Positions 34,440 through 46,854 of a DNA stretch of 64,000 nt are shown here, one piece after another. The DNA comes from Physcomitrium patens (lineage: Eukaryota; Streptophyta; Bryopsida; Funariales; Funariaceae): the NCBI RefSeq assembly GCF_000002425.4, contig NC_037265.1, forward strand, positions 3,970,503-4,034,502, given 5' to 3'. Position 1 is the first letter of the stretch; each line of letters starts with the position of its first letter. The notes under the pieces are model-generated. The model worked only from the letters and a program-made list of their open reading frames with translations. It did no database searches and was not told where the DNA came from. Made by a program: the position numbers and the translations under genes.

Positions 34440-35700
34440 TCCTTCATAGGCAGGTTCTACCTAAAATACAATTACTTCTGATCTATTACTACTGGGTACC
34501 TTCTAGAAAGTGGCAACATTCTTAGAAAGAATCTATAATTGCAAGCAACTCTTTATTATGGATTTTATAGTTAATTTTTGCCATTGAGAATTTTTATAGG
34601 ATAGAATGCAATTGGATGAAATTTGTCATATTTTTCATATTGTAACAACATTACTCCTAATGCAAAGTCTAAGGCATCGACTTCTATAAAATAGGGCTTA
34701 CTAAAATTTGGATGTATGAAAATTAGAGTTGTTGTGAAAGCCTCTTTTAAGCTTTGAAAAGCTTTCTCTACTTTAGGGCTCTAATTGAGTTTGTTTTTGC
34801 ATGTCAATTGGGTAAGTTGAGCAACAATCTTAGAGTAATTCTTAACAAAAATCATGTAGAAGTTTACAAATCCAAGGAAGCATTGGACATCACATATAGT
34901 TTTTGGCTTTGCCTAATTGATGATTGCTTGTATCTACTTTGGATATATAAAAAGGCCTTTATTGAAAATAATATATCCAAAAAATTTGACTTGAAGTGCA
35001 TGAAATACATACTTTTCTAGTTTTGCATATAAACTAGCATTTTGTAGCTTTTCCAACACAGGGCAGACATATTTTTTGTGGTCTTCTGGATTCTTGAAAA
35101 AGATTATAAATCATCTAAATAGATCAAAATAAAGTCATCAAGATGCTTGCAAAATATGTCATTCATTAAATGTTGGAATATGGCTGGTGCATTAATAAGT
35201 CCAAAAGGTATGACATTATATTCAAAATGTCCATACTTGGTGCAAAATGTTGTCTTCCATTTATCTCCCTCTTTCATGAGTATCAAGTTATAAGCATCTT
35301 GTAGATTAATCTTCATAAAGATCTTTGCTTGGCTACATTGATCAAAAAGTCTAGATATCAATGGCAATAGATATCAATTTTTTACCATGATTTTATTAAG
35401 TCCGTGATAATCAACACTCATTCATAAAGATCCATCTTTTTTCTTCACAAATCATATCAAAGCAACAGTTGATAATTTGGAATGTCGAATAAAATTCTTA
35501 GTCAAATTTTCTTCAATATATTCTTTTAAATTTGTATACTCATTCTAGAATAAATTGTAGATGGATCCAAATGGTGGTTGAGCACCTTGTTAAAGGTCAA
35601 TCACACAATCATAAGGGTGATGCTTTGGCATGATGTCTGCATTTTTCTTTTCAAATACATCTGTAAAATCCTTATATACCTTTAGAATTATTATTATAGC
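34440..35700 (-). pseudogene. RT and RNase H of minus-strand chromovirus
   Basis: The minus strand shows the RT entry region (YDCVIDL, PPFGSIYN-like), then an open 87-codon piece (35104-35367) with FMKINLQDAYNLI, WKTTFCTKYGHFEYN, PFGLINAPAIFQHLMN and the catalytic YLDD. RNase H follows with the D of EVDALDFALGVMLLQ and HPIAFYP, near 34560-34680. Stops and frameshifts throughout. Integrase sequence is absent. Confidence 0.78.
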
Positions 35701-35812
35701 AACCACAAGTTTCAATTGTGGATTTGCATAGCCAAAAAATGTAGTACCTTTTTTGGTCACCTTCACAAATGCTCTAGCTTTAATAATTAAATGTTATTTA
35801 AATTTTAGCATA

Positions 35813-36170
35813 TCAAATGTTAGAAGCTTTTTTCTTAGATTTGGGGATTTTATGATCTATTAGAGGAAATTTTAACTTTAAGGATATCCAATCTATATGT
35901 AGATTGTATTTTTCAAGCCATGAGAGTCCTAAAATGACTAGACTTGATGGTGATTTAATGACGTTGAATACTACTTGGTTGCTATGGTTGTCATAGATTA
36001 TTTCTAATAGAATTATTTCATGAGTGATGTCTCTAGAGGATAAAGGTCGATCATCTATTACTTCTACATGTACAACTTTGGATTTTTTGACCATATAAAT
36101 GTTATATGATCTAAAAAATTCTTTGTCAAACCTAGTCAGGAGCCACTGCATGTTTGAAGCGAACTACATC
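35813..36170 (-). pseudogene. Protease region of minus-strand chromovirus
   Basis: An open 112-codon stretch (FRSYNIYMVKKSKV, DRPLSSRDITHEI, LVILGLSWLEKYNLHIDW) matches the protease region at 50305-50703. Compared with that copy, roughly 300 bp including the zinc knuckle and the DSG active-site segment are missing on its N-terminal side. Confidence 0.7.
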
Positions 36171-37150
36171 AATCTACATATCTTCTATTTTCAAAAGCTC
36201 ATTAGAATTGTATGGTGAAGAAGTTGCAGAATAATTGATATATATATGTGGTATAATTGAAGAACATTTATCTTATTATTATTGAAATAAAAAATTATTA
36301 CACTTTATAGCTTGATTAATGGCTTCATTGAGTGTTAGAAGATTTGGCATAGAAAACAATAAGTTCTTGACATTGTCTTTTAATCTCCAATGAAATTGGC
36401 TCTTCATTGCATCTTCTCTCTAATTTATATTAGTATGCTAATTGTCAGAAATCAGAGGCATATGTTGATGTAGAATGCATTCTTTGTCAAAGGCTTTAAA
36501 ATTTAGTTGTTGAAGAATGAATCTTATCATGTTCTCTAAATGCTTTCACAAATGCTGCCAAAAATGCTTCAAAATTTTACAATGTAAGAAAATTCTTTTC
36601 AAATAATGGAGAAAATTCAAATAAAGCTTGATTTAAGAACAAGGTTCTAATCAAACCAACATGAGATGATTAAGTTGAATATTGTTGAGATTAAAGCAAG
36701 GTCATTAGTCGTACTTATTTTTCAAAGCTACAAAATTTTGAATGGATGCCATCAAATTTTTTTTATTAGTTGAACTTTGATTTTTTTGCTATTATTGTTA
36801 TCAGATGATTCCTTTGAGTAGATGTGCCTCCTATGTTTGTTGAAGCAGATATAGGTGTATAAAAATTTAGAACCTCTATTACAATTTCATGTGGTAGTTG
36901 AGGCACTCCAACTCCTTAACTATTATGTATGGTCATATATAATTCTTCATGTTACTTCAACAAAGTCTTTGTTTGGATCATCAATGCTTCAAAAAACTAA
37001 CTTGATTTCTTTATAGTCTGTCATATCGACTTTTCGACATTTTGCCATAAAAAAAAAAAAAAAATACATGCCTTCAAAGGAGAAAAATCTGATCTATGGT
37101 ATAAAAAAATAAAAATAAAAACCAAAAGAATAAAATAAAAAAAAGATTAA
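36171..37150 (-). pseudogene. Gag of minus-strand chromovirus
   Basis: Heavily interrupted, but collinear with the plus-strand gag at 49200-50300 (for example the stretch on the minus strand spelling KKFDGIHSK-like and FKAFDKECILHQ-like segments). Recognised by homology inside the window rather than by a domain. Confidence 0.6.
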
Positions 37151-37252
37151 TATTAATCTAGAGGCGGGTGATCTGCAAGCTTTAGAATGATGTAGTACTT
37201 TTGAGAAGAGAGGTAATCTACTCTCTATCAAGAAAGACCAAGCTCTTAATAT

Positions 37253-37697
37253 TGTTTTATGGAAATTTCAAAAAACTGTTAGGATTCATATACAAGATAA
37301 GGATTCTAGACCAAGAAAAGGAATTAGCTTGACATTAGAAGAACAATTAAATATAAAGTAAGAAGGTCTTGGTTAGACCACAAGAAGTGAGTTGTTAAGA
37401 TTGAGGATCTCCTCAGCCTTGAGTCCTATATATATTAGGTCCTAGGAAGCTTCTTGAGAAGTTTTTATGAAGCTTAGGAACAAAGAAAGTCTTAGATCCT
37501 TCTTTGGCAACTTCCTAAATCATCTTAAGGCTCCCAAAATCTTTCAAGATATCTTATAACCTTCTAGAATTTTCTATGAATGTATTAGAACTTTTTGGAA
37601 CCTCCTAGATGCTTATAAGATCAACAAGATTTTTTTTAGAATCTTTTAAAACTACATATAATCTTCACAGACCTTTTTTTATTTTATGTTCGTGACA
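37253..37697 (-). repeat. 5' LTR of minus-strand chromovirus (445 bp)
   Basis: On the minus strand TGTCACGAACATAAAAT...CATAAAACA, then the decayed tRNA-iMet primer site. It carries the palindromic CCTATATATATTAGG TATA region. Confidence 0.7.
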
Positions 37698-38172
37698 CCA
37701 TATTTGAGAAGTTTATAGAAGTTTTTAGAATTAGAGTTAGGTTTATAGACTATATTAGATCTACTATTTATTATTCTGAAAAAAATTTAGATCAGTTATC
37801 TAGGTAAGGTCTACCATGGAACCTTCTTAAATGAATTTTTGGTAGTTATTTAAGAGAAATCTACTATTAAAAATATTTTAAAAAGTTCCAAGATGATTGG
37901 ACAAAATATAAATAAGACTAATTAGAGGCCTTTTGGAGCATCTAGGTATATATGGCTTTAGAACTTTTTTCTTAGTTAAATTTGATTTTACATCTTCTTG
38001 TTTAATTTTTTCTTATTTTATTTTTATTTACTCGATTTTGTCTTTTGTGTCCTACTCTATTTAATTCCGTTCAATTTTATTTTGATTCGTTTTGTCCTAC
38101 TTTGTAATGAAATTTATGTTGTTATAAATTAAAAGAGTCTTAGACTCTCAAGATAGATCAATCTTATTTTAT
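37698..38172 (+). repeat. Probable 5' LTR of the plus-strand gypsy element
   Basis: Placed only because it lies immediately before a primer site and contains no coding sequence; the left end is inferred. TATA-like CTAGGTATATATGGC at about 37944. Confidence 0.45.
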
Positions 38173-38184
38173 TGGTATCAGAGC
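38173..38184 (+). other. Primer-binding site, tRNA-iMet type
   Basis: TGGTATCAGAGC, the exact complement of the 3' end of initiator tRNA-Met used by many plant LTR elements. Confidence 0.85.
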
Positions 38185-38361
38185 AAGTATTAGATTGTTC
38201 TTTGGTAGTATGTTGATATCTATCATCTAATTCAAGGTCATTTGTTATAGTTACATGGAGTATTGTACTGAGGCTACTACAAGCTACTCTTAAAAAGTCA
38301 ACAAAAATGTAAAAAGGCATTATAATAGTAGAATCCAATAAAAAAGTTATAGTATAGAAGA

Positions 38362-39330
38362 TATGGCAAAGCGATCTGAAATGGAGGTTGAAATATAATA
38401 CCTCTTAGGCCAAATAGCTACTTTGTAAGGGCAAATAGAAGCCTCTAGGACAAAGCAATCTATATTTGCTATGCTGAAATTGAGTAAGCCTAATACATAC
38501 TCTAGAACTTCAAGACAAGAAGAAGTATGTCAATATTTCTCCAACATAAAATAATACCTCCAACAATCTAAAACAAATACCATAAAAGGAATTATGTATA
38601 TGACAAGCTATTTGAAAGATATAGCAGTTATTTGGTCATAATATCAAGTTCAAAGCTATGGAGCTCAAGGTGGATTTTGTAACTAAAAGGAGTTTTAGAC
38701 TAAATTTAAGAATCAATTTCAATCCATCAATGGCGAGAAGATAGCATGCAATTATTTGGTAAATCTTATATAATCTAGGTTAGTGCAAGCTTACATTTTT
38801 TGATTCAAGTTTCTATGTCTTTAAATTGATAATGTTTTAGAGGCAGAGATGATGGATTGATTTTTATGAGGTTTAAAAGCTAGAGTCTAGCGAGAAATAG
38901 AACTTAATAATCTACAAACATTTGAAGAAGTAATTAAGATTGTAAAGAAGATTGGTGCTATATATTTTAGAAATTGTAGAGCACGATTAATAGCATGAAG
39001 TCATATATTGCTATCTAATACTATGGCACAACATTCAATGGTAATAGAGATTGATGCCCTACAAAGATCATTGATACCACAAAATCAACGAACATTGGTC
39101 TAAAAAGGATTGTGTCTTTATTATTGAGAACTAGGCCATAAGATTGAAGGTTGTTCAAAACATCTAAATTCAAGTATCAATAAATGAAGGCGGATTTACA
39201 ATTTTGAAATTCACAAAGTCAATAATGAGACAAAGCAAGGAAACAAAGCTCCTCAATAAAGGCACTAAGAGCCAATATAAGGAATAACTATTATCTCTTA
39301 AAGACAAATGGCATTACTCTAGGTAACTAT
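38362..39330 (+). pseudogene. Gag with zinc-knuckle remnant
   Basis: One frame with many stops: MAKRSEMEVE, a retrotransposon Gag-like region (FSNIKxYLQQ, YMTSYLKDIAVIW, KNQFQS, GLKARV) and a zinc knuckle remnant CLYY-ELGHKIEGC near 39110-39155, where the second cysteine is a tyrosine. The pattern is that of plant gypsy Gag. Confidence 0.65.
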
Positions 39331-39369
39331 AAAAAGAATCAATTGATGTATCTAATGAGATGACTAAGA

Positions 39370-39780
39370 AGACATCTATGTCAAGTGCTTGTAGATTGTG
39401 GTTCTATAATAAATTATATCTTGACTGAAATTACTAATGGACTTGGAATTAAAATTGAAATAATCAAAGAAAGAAGTATATACTTTGTAGATGACCAAGA
39501 GAATATATTGAATGAAACATGTAGAGAAGAAATCTTAAAATTGATTGAGACTTACATCTTAAGAGAGAAGTAACAAAGCTGAGGTATGATATTATTCTTT
39601 GTATGCCATGGTTAGAGGTGGGAAATAAGCAAGTTGATTAGGTAGCAAAGACAATCTTTTCCAAAGATGGTGGAAGCAAGGTGACTCTTCATACCTTCAC
39701 ATCAACAAAGAAAAATAATTTGCAACTAAAAACTTATTTATACGAATGAATTTTATTAAGAAACAAATATAGCATAAGCA
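39370..39780 (+). pseudogene. Aspartic protease remnant
   Basis: Reads LVDCGSIINYILTEITNGLGIKI, matching the retropepsin LVDxGAxxNFI motif with the catalytic D kept and the next residue C instead of S. Open for 62 codons from 39385, then a stop at 39571. It is followed by the inserted repeat. Confidence 0.65.
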
Positions 39781-39785
39781 ACCGA

Positions 39786-40755
39786 TGTTGATGTAGGAAG
39801 AATTTGCCTTAAGAAAGGACTAGGCTTCCAGCTATCACTAATTGCACAACCAAGCCTCAAGTCTAAAAAAAATATCAAGTTTATATATAAAATTATTTCT
39901 ATAGAAGAAATTACATCAATACATAAGCCCAAAGTACCAAAGTTTACAAAAAATGAAATAAAAATATTATAAAATCTTGTATATCTTTAAGTTGAATTTT
40001 TTTTAAACTTCAATAGCTTACATCTCTGAATTAGATTATTCAAACAAACCAAAATTTTACATAAAGTATTAATATACTTTTAAAAATTACTACAATAAAT
40101 TTCAATTACAAATTCATTATGGATCTTGAGATATTGCCAAAATCCTAACAAGAGCTTCAAACCCTTATTTACTTAGACCTATGTGCAATTTTCTTCATAT
40201 CTCAAAAATCAAATACTCAAATACCATAAAATTTTGATGTATAGCTTTTTAATCTAATAACACACATTATTTAAAATTTTGAGTCAAAAATTCTTCTAGA
40301 AACTTAAGATATGGCTCCAACCATTACTATCAATAAAATGACTCTTTTACTACCTTTGAATTACATGTACTATCTTCAATGTTGTATAATTTTTTTATAC
40401 AAAATTCAAATGTAGAAATTCTTTTACAAAAGATATAGATCTTAAAATCAACTATGTGGTCGTATTTGTTGATTTTCAAAATCTATCGTAAAACTCCTTG
40501 TATCTTCAAAAGAGAAATATTATGTCTTAAAAAGACACATTAATTTAAAACGGTTCTAACTTCATCACCTTAATTCCAAAATTCTCTATTATTTATACAC
40601 AAATTGTAGTCCAAATCTTAAACTTTATAAAATAAATTTTCTTACATCAATTCTCTTTAAATTAACCTATTAGCTTCTTAAATATACATCAATATTTATA
40701 AATATATTATATATTTTAGTTTATTTTTTATATATTATAAAAATTTATAATACAA
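39786..40755 (+). repeat. Inserted LTR-like repeat, family shared with 52536-53806
   Basis: Starts TGTTGATGTAGGAAGAATTTGCCTTAAG and has long collinear similarity to the repeat at 52536 (GATCTTGAGATAT, GTATAGCTTTTTAA). It interrupts the gypsy element between protease and RT. The left flank is CCGA; the right end is not sharp, CTGG following at 40757 being one candidate partner. Confidence 0.65.
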
Positions 40756-40789
40756 TACTGGTATATATGGTGGTTTCAAATCTTCCATT

Positions 40790-41967
40790 AGTGGTGGAAA
40801 AGACAGCCAAGAAGAGTAGAATAAGTAGAGAAACTCATACAGGAATATTGAAATGTCTTCTCAAGTAATCTACCTAGTGGTGTGCCTCTTGATTGAGATA
40901 CTTTCTTTCAAATAGAATTATTGCCTAGAGCCAAACTAACAAGTTGGCTAATTTATTTCCTAGCACCAAATGAATTTAAACAGCTGTAGAAGATATTCGA
41001 TGAACTTATAGAAAATGGCCTCATTCAAAGAAGCATGTCACCATGGAAAATACTTGTACTCTTTGCATCTAAAAAAGATAGTGGACTTTGGCTTTGCATT
41101 GACTATTGAGGCATTAATAAGTAGACTATTAACAATGCATGTTCACTTTTACATGTGGATGATCTTCTCGATCAACTTCAAGGTGTGACCATCTTTAGCA
41201 AATTGGATCTTTGGAGTGGCTACTCGCAAACACTTATTGCAATAGAGGATATAAAAAAGATGAAATTTTGTATATGCTATGGACATTTTGAATTGCTTGT
41301 TTTACCTTTTGACCTCACCAATGCTCCAATTTCTTTCATAAGTTACATGAATAAATTATTTAAAGATGTTTTGGACTAATATGTAGTTATTTTTATTGAT
41401 CATATTCTAGTATATAGTAAAATCTTTAAGAAGTATGATCAACATCTATAAAAAATTTTGTGCTAGTTGCAAAATAATTGCTTCTATTATAAGCAATCAA
41501 AATGTAAATATTGAAAGTCAAAGGTTACTTTTTTGAGGCATATGATATACTCCAAAGGTATGTATATGGAACATGATGAGGTAAAAGTAGTGGAGGATTG
41601 GCCAACCCTCAAGGATGCTTCTGAAGTCTATTCATTCTTACACCTTGCTGGTTATTATGGTCATTTTGTTTGGCAATTTGTAATTATTGCTACTTCATTG
41701 ACAAACCTATTAAAGAAAAGTTTACCATTTGAATGGAAATTGGAGCAACAAAGTATCTTTGATAGGTTAAAGGATGTATTCATTACTACTCTAATATTGC
41801 AATTGGATAATTTCAACTTTCTTTATACACTTAACATTAATAATTTTGACTTTGCTATTAGAGCAATCTTTCAACAAGACTTTGGTAGAAGCTTTCAACA
41901 TGTGATAAATAAATTATGCAAGTTTAAAAGGCCAAAGTACAATTATTCTATGCGTTATCAAGAATAA
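40790..41967 (+). pseudogene. Reverse transcriptase and RNase H start
   Basis: Frames with stops spell NLPSGVPLD, IELLPRAK, KKDSGLWLCIDY, IFSKLDLWSGY, YGHFELLVLPFDLTNAP and then FIDHILVYS, where the second catalytic aspartate of FIDD has become histidine. The region after it (open 144 codons from 41533) is the RT-RNase H connection, VYSFLHLAGYYGHFV and FDFAIRAIFQQDF. A typical plant chromovirus-type RT. Confidence 0.75.
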
Positions 41968-42269
41968 TTAGTAATTGTATATATCACAAAGATGTAATAA
42001 TATCATTTGTTAGGAAAGCAAGTGGTTGTTTGGATTGGCCATCGATTCTTACTATATGATTTGTATCTAAAAATTATGAAATCATGACATTATTGTTGGA
42101 AAGAGTACTTTATAGTTTTTTAATATTTAGCTTTAATGTAAGTAAGGGTGACAACATACTCTACTAGATAACTTATTGTAGAAACCAAACTTCAAGGCCA
42201 AATTAGAAGACAAGGCAAAATTTGCTACCATTAGTAGTATCATTTTAAACCTAATAAAAGAGATAGAAT

Positions 42270-43210
42270 AGAAGGAAGCTATGCATCAGGACATTTATTT
42301 TAAGATGGTTAGCAATTGACTAAATGTATGCAATATATAGTATGAATATTATATTTTTAGTGATAGCTTACTCTATTTCAAGAAGCAAATTTATGTACCT
42401 AATAATGTTATACTCAAGACACGCATACTTAAAGAGGGACATGGCATCGTCATATTTAGACATCTAAGACAATAAAAGATTTCAAAATAGATTTCAAGGA
42501 TATGATTTTGGACAAGTTTAAATCATGATGTTTGAGCTATTGTGCATTCCTTTAAATCATGTCAATATAACAAAGCAAATAATGTAACATCTTTTAAACT
42601 ATTGCAGCCAATTCCACTACCTACTGCATGTTGGGAGAAGATGACTATGGATTTCGTTGTGTATTTGTCGTAGATGCTTCATAATCACACCACAATTGCC
42701 ATCTTTGTGGATCAATTTTTAAAGAAACTTCACTTGGTTATGGTGCACTTGGATATTGATGCCTCAACACTTATATGGATCTTTTTTAATATTATCTTTT
42801 TTCATTATAGATTATCTTGTATTATTATTTCAGATCAAAATCTATGCTTTATGGAAAGTTTTTAGCAAGCCTTGTTCAAGCTATAAAGCACACAACTTGC
42901 AATGTCTATGGCCTTCCATCTCCAAAAAAATAGAAAAATAGAGTGTGCAAATCAAACCTTAGAAGATATGCTATAGGCATTTGTGGTAGTTCATGATAAT
43001 GATCAGGATGAATATTTGACGTCCTTGGAATTTACTTATAATAATAGTATTTAAGCAAGTACTTGTCATTTACTATTCTTTTTTAATACTTGTTAGCATT
43101 CAATTATATCATCAAGTCTCTATCATCCAATTGATACTAATAACCTAAAAATAGAAGAATTTATACAATTTCTTACAACAACCTTATAAGATGCACAACA
43201 CTATATTCTT
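42270..43210 (+). pseudogene. Integrase remnant
   Basis: CQYNKANN-like zinc-module end, LQPIPLPTACWEKMTMDFV with the first catalytic D near 42650, IIISDQNLCFM with the second near 42835, and a weak C-terminal part to about 43210. Many stops. The catalytic E is not identifiable. Confidence 0.6.
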
Positions 43211-43337
43211 TATATTTCTTTTATAACTTCTTTTAAATTTATTTTAAATTGATCAAAGTTTGATTAGAATTATTAAAATCTACTAAAGATTATTTAAGAT
43301 TCTATTAGACTTAATAGGATTATTCTTATATTTCTAC

Positions 43338-43398
43338 TTACTTTCCATAGCTAGCCTCTTTGAGCATTTTCAAACAAGAATACATGTAATGCAATACC
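43338..43398 (+). repeat. Possible relic LTR end of the TGTC...GACA superfamily
   Basis: CCATAGCTAGCCTCTTTGAGC, then TTTTCAAACAAG and ATGTAATGCAATA, aligns with the conserved LTR ending (CTACAGCTAGACGCC..., CTCGAGCAGG, ACGTAATACGACA). The rest of the LTR cannot be seen. Confidence 0.4.
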
Positions 43399-43399
43399 A

Positions 43400-45290
43400 A
43401 CATGGAAAGTATGAACTTCTTTATCTATCAAATACTTGATCAATTAGTGTAGTAGTTCTTGATTGATACAATATAGTCTTGATTGAAAGGATTTATTATT
43501 GCTATGACACATCAATAGAAGCACAATAGCAATTATTATTTTTTTCACCCAACAATTATAGATTGAAGCTTTAGAGGGCAATGTGAAGGGTGACCTCACA
43601 AGTTCAAATCGACAACAATAAAAGTGACCTTATAGTATTGAATTTTGGCAATCTTTTGAGGTAGAATTATTGTTGTAGAGGTTAATGAAGACAGTGCTAT
43701 AGAGATAAAGAAGCTTGTCTTTTTTCAAGCAAGGTTGCTTCGTTAATCTTCTTTGTAAGAATTTGGACAAATATAGCTTATATTGCTTAAAGCAGATTAA
43801 GATAAATTAGGTCAAAAATAGTTTAGATTAAAATTAGATAAATTATTATCACTTGAAAATTAATAAAGTGGATGAGAATTTTAAAAAAATTATATGTTTA
43901 AGCTTGGATGAATTTTGAAGATGGATGATAAATTATTCATAGAAAAGAATTTATTTTTAGATGAAGTTCTATTTGTGAATGATTATTGATGAATGAATAA
44001 GTTTTAATTAAGAAATAAAATAAAATAATAATAATAATAATAATAATAAAATTAAATTAAAATTAAAAAAATCAAATTAAAATCAATAAAAATTATATGT
44101 ATATATGTGTATATATATATATATAATATAAGTTAAAAATTAAGAAGAAGAATTTCTTGGATATATACTTTGTGAATAGATTATTATTATAAGAATAGGT
44201 TTGTAGTAGATGTTGTTAATTAATTTGAATATTTTAAGAAGATTAAAGAGTTTATTAATTGAAATTTAAATAATAGCTTAGACTTCTAAATTCACATAAT
44301 CACTTATTTTTTGTATACTAAAATAACCTTCCAACTAATAGAGGCTTATTTTAGCTCTCAAATATAACTCTCTCTTTTCAAAAGATATATAGTTACAGTA
44401 GTGTTCAATATACTGCATCTCCATATTTTTCTCCAATAAGAATCTTCTAACTAAATCATGATGTTAAAAAGAATTCAAAAAAAAATCCTTAAGATTATAG
44501 TAAATAATCTTTTTCTTATTAACTTGAAGCATCGCTTCTACATAAAATTGAAAAAATATACAACACATGCTACTTAGATAAATTTGATATTTAACAACTA
44601 ATATTACATTTTATTTTGAAGATGTACTAGTAGAAATTAAAAATTATAAAAAAAAATCCAACAAGTTTTGAAAAAAAATAAAAGTGACAAAAAGAACATA
44701 AATCTTTAATAGGAAGGAGTATCCATAATGAATGATTAAAGAAAAAAAATTGTTTAGCTCAATGAAGAAAATATTGTTTATTTTATGTAATCCTATCAAT
44801 GCAATAGCTTTTATTTTCCTATTTTTGTCTATTTACACATCATATTACCTCCTCAACTTTGCTATAACTACAGCCTTGTTTGATAAAATATCAACTTCAA
44901 ATATCAATTTGGATACAATAAACTATCTAAGGCTTATAATTCAAAGCCAAAGAAAAGCAAAATCATTATTGCCACATATTTTGTATTGTCATTTTTCAAA
45001 TGTAAATCCAAAAACCAAAATGGTAAAAAACTTCCACTCGGGGAATGAAGAGAGATATAAGTAAGAAAAAAAAAAGATGAAATCATTGTAAAATAAGTCA
45101 ATGTGGAACTAAGATAAAGTAGGTAGTAAAATATAGTTTGTTATAAATATAATTAATAGTACTTGACTTTATATAAGTTTTTTATATTTCAAAATACCTT
45201 AATTCTTCATAGATGTGAAGTAATAATTTTTTTATATTTTTGTAGGCTTAGTACCATATCTTTCTTTTCATAAGGCTTCTTTCTAAGTAA
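43400..45290. other. AT-rich stretch with microsatellites, no gene supported
   Basis: Contains (ATA)n at about 44018-44048 and (TA)n at about 44095-44125. A 110-codon frame at 44732-45064 is rich in F, I and L and looks like chance AT-rich sequence. Nothing else recognised. Confidence 0.5.
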
Positions 45291-45299
45291 ACAAGCCCT

Positions 45300-46816
45300 C
45301 TCCCATTCAAACTATTTGGCTTATTGTAGGATCCAACTTATCCTTTTTGAAGTTACATCTAGTGGTAATTTTTCATTTCTTAGATAATCCAAAATTGGTC
45401 AATCTTTAAAAACTTCCTTGGCACCTTTAGACTCTTTTCTTTCTTTTATTTCATTAGGAGCATCTTTTAGTGAGTCTCCATTTATTCTCAATAAATTAAG
45501 TTATAAAAATACATGCCATTCATATATATTCTTTATTCTTTATAATATTCTACCTAACTCCTATACAATCCTTTTGATTTGAGTAAAGGTTCTTACTCAA
45601 TCTATCTGCATCTTCATTTATTAATCTTATTTTATGTACTTCTTTAAAGTTATAATTTTGTAGCATCAAGGCTCATATTTCAAGTTTTTTAATTAATTTA
45701 TTAAATTTCATAAGATATTTAAGTGGTTAATATTTTGTTGCTAAGAAAACTTTACTACTATATAAAGTATATAATTATCTACACTAGAGTTAAATATTTT
45801 CTTTCATATAAAATATATTAAATTTTGGCATTATTGTTTGATCTACTAGTATAAACCACTAAAACTTCATTGATATCATAATCTATTTGAATAAAAATAA
45901 TTCTAATGCCTAAAGTACTTGATTTTGTTTGCAACTAGTATGACATCTTTAAAAAAAGACTTTGTAAAATTAGTATATTAGCCAATCTAAGTATGAGTTC
46001 TATAAAAGTTATTTCTTTTTCATCATCCCATATCCATTTTTGATCATTTCTTATAATTATAGTTAAAGGTTTTGCTTTTTAATTGAAATTTATAAAAAAA
46101 ATTGATAATAATTGGCTAATCCAAAAAAACTTCTTTTTCAACTTATATTTTTAGATCTTAAAATACTTTCTAAGGCCTCTACCTTATTCCTAATAACACT
46201 AAGGCCTCTTAGATAATTCATATGTTCTAAGTATTTGACTTAGATGTATTTACTTAGATGTAACTTTAATTCAAGTTTCATTAGGCACTTCAATACCATT
46301 TTAAGATGTTTTCAATGCTTTTTCTTATTCTTCTTGAAAACAATAATATCATCTATATAACATCTTACAAAAAAAGATATGGAAGTACTTTATATCACCT
46401 TTAAGATGTTAGTAAGTATATTTTTTTTAACAAAATGATAAAAAATTCTATTGGTACAATCTTTTTTAACTAAATTTATCAATCCTTGAAAATATTATCT
46501 TACATCTATCTCCTATTCTTAATAGTAATTGATGATATTCAAATCTCAAATCCAATGTATTAAAGATCTTTGTAGGTCTAATAGTATTAAATATTTCTTT
46601 AAAAATAGGTATGGTATATTTATCTAACTTTATTTTTTTATTGATAGGCATATAATTGCCACACATTTTCTTCTCTATCCAATTATTAAAGCTATCTTTC
46701 TTAGAAGGCATTACAATAGCTAGTGCATATTTTTTATTAAAAAATTCTACTAATTTGGCATCGACAAGCTCTTTAATTTGAGCTTTTATCAATTTATTTT
46801 TTACTTCATTATACAT
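45300..46816 (-). pseudogene. RT and RNase H relic of another gypsy lineage, minus strand
   Basis: An open 116-codon stretch (46466-46816) reads ELVDAKLVEFFNKKYA, MCGNYMPINKKIKLDKY and NTLDLRFEYHQLLL; the catalytic YIDD is at 46348-46359, followed by a connection region. RNase H remnants near 45560-45930 include VVYTSRSNN, KYLMKFNKL and ALMLQNYNF. From memory the MCGDYRPVN-x-KTKSDKYP pattern is common in moss and lycophyte elements. Broken by stops and frame changes; gag, protease and integrase not recognised. Confidence 0.72.
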
Positions 46817-46854
46817 GTAAGATTTATAAAAAAATAGAAGTATTATATGTCAAA

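Larger units (their letters stand above)
33780..37697 (-). mobile_element. Chromovirus-like gypsy element, minus strand, integrase lost
   Basis: LTR (37253-37697, TGTCACGAAC... on the minus strand), a decayed primer site (AATATTAAGAGC for TGGTATCAGAGC), gag, protease, RT and RNase H remnants, polypurine GAGGAGGAAGTGA, and a second LTR ending at 34200. Integrase and chromodomain are not recognisable. The left boundary is uncertain because the LTR there is degraded. It shares gag and protease with the plus-strand element at 48.7-51.1 kb. Confidence 0.75.
37698..43210 (+). mobile_element. Gypsy element, plus strand, degraded, with an inserted LTR-like repeat
   Basis: Probable LTR (about 37698-38172), primer site for initiator tRNA-Met, gag, protease, an inserted repeat (39786-about 40755), RT, RNase H and integrase remnants ending near 43210. 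No clean 3' LTR is seen. Domains are in the order gag-PR-RT-RH-IN. Confidence 0.7.

Noticed and set aside
44732..45064. 110-codon frame with a hydrophobic N-terminus that could look like a small membrane protein
   Set aside because: Composition is that of AT-rich noise (F, I, L, N, K), no homologue inside the window, no regulatory context.
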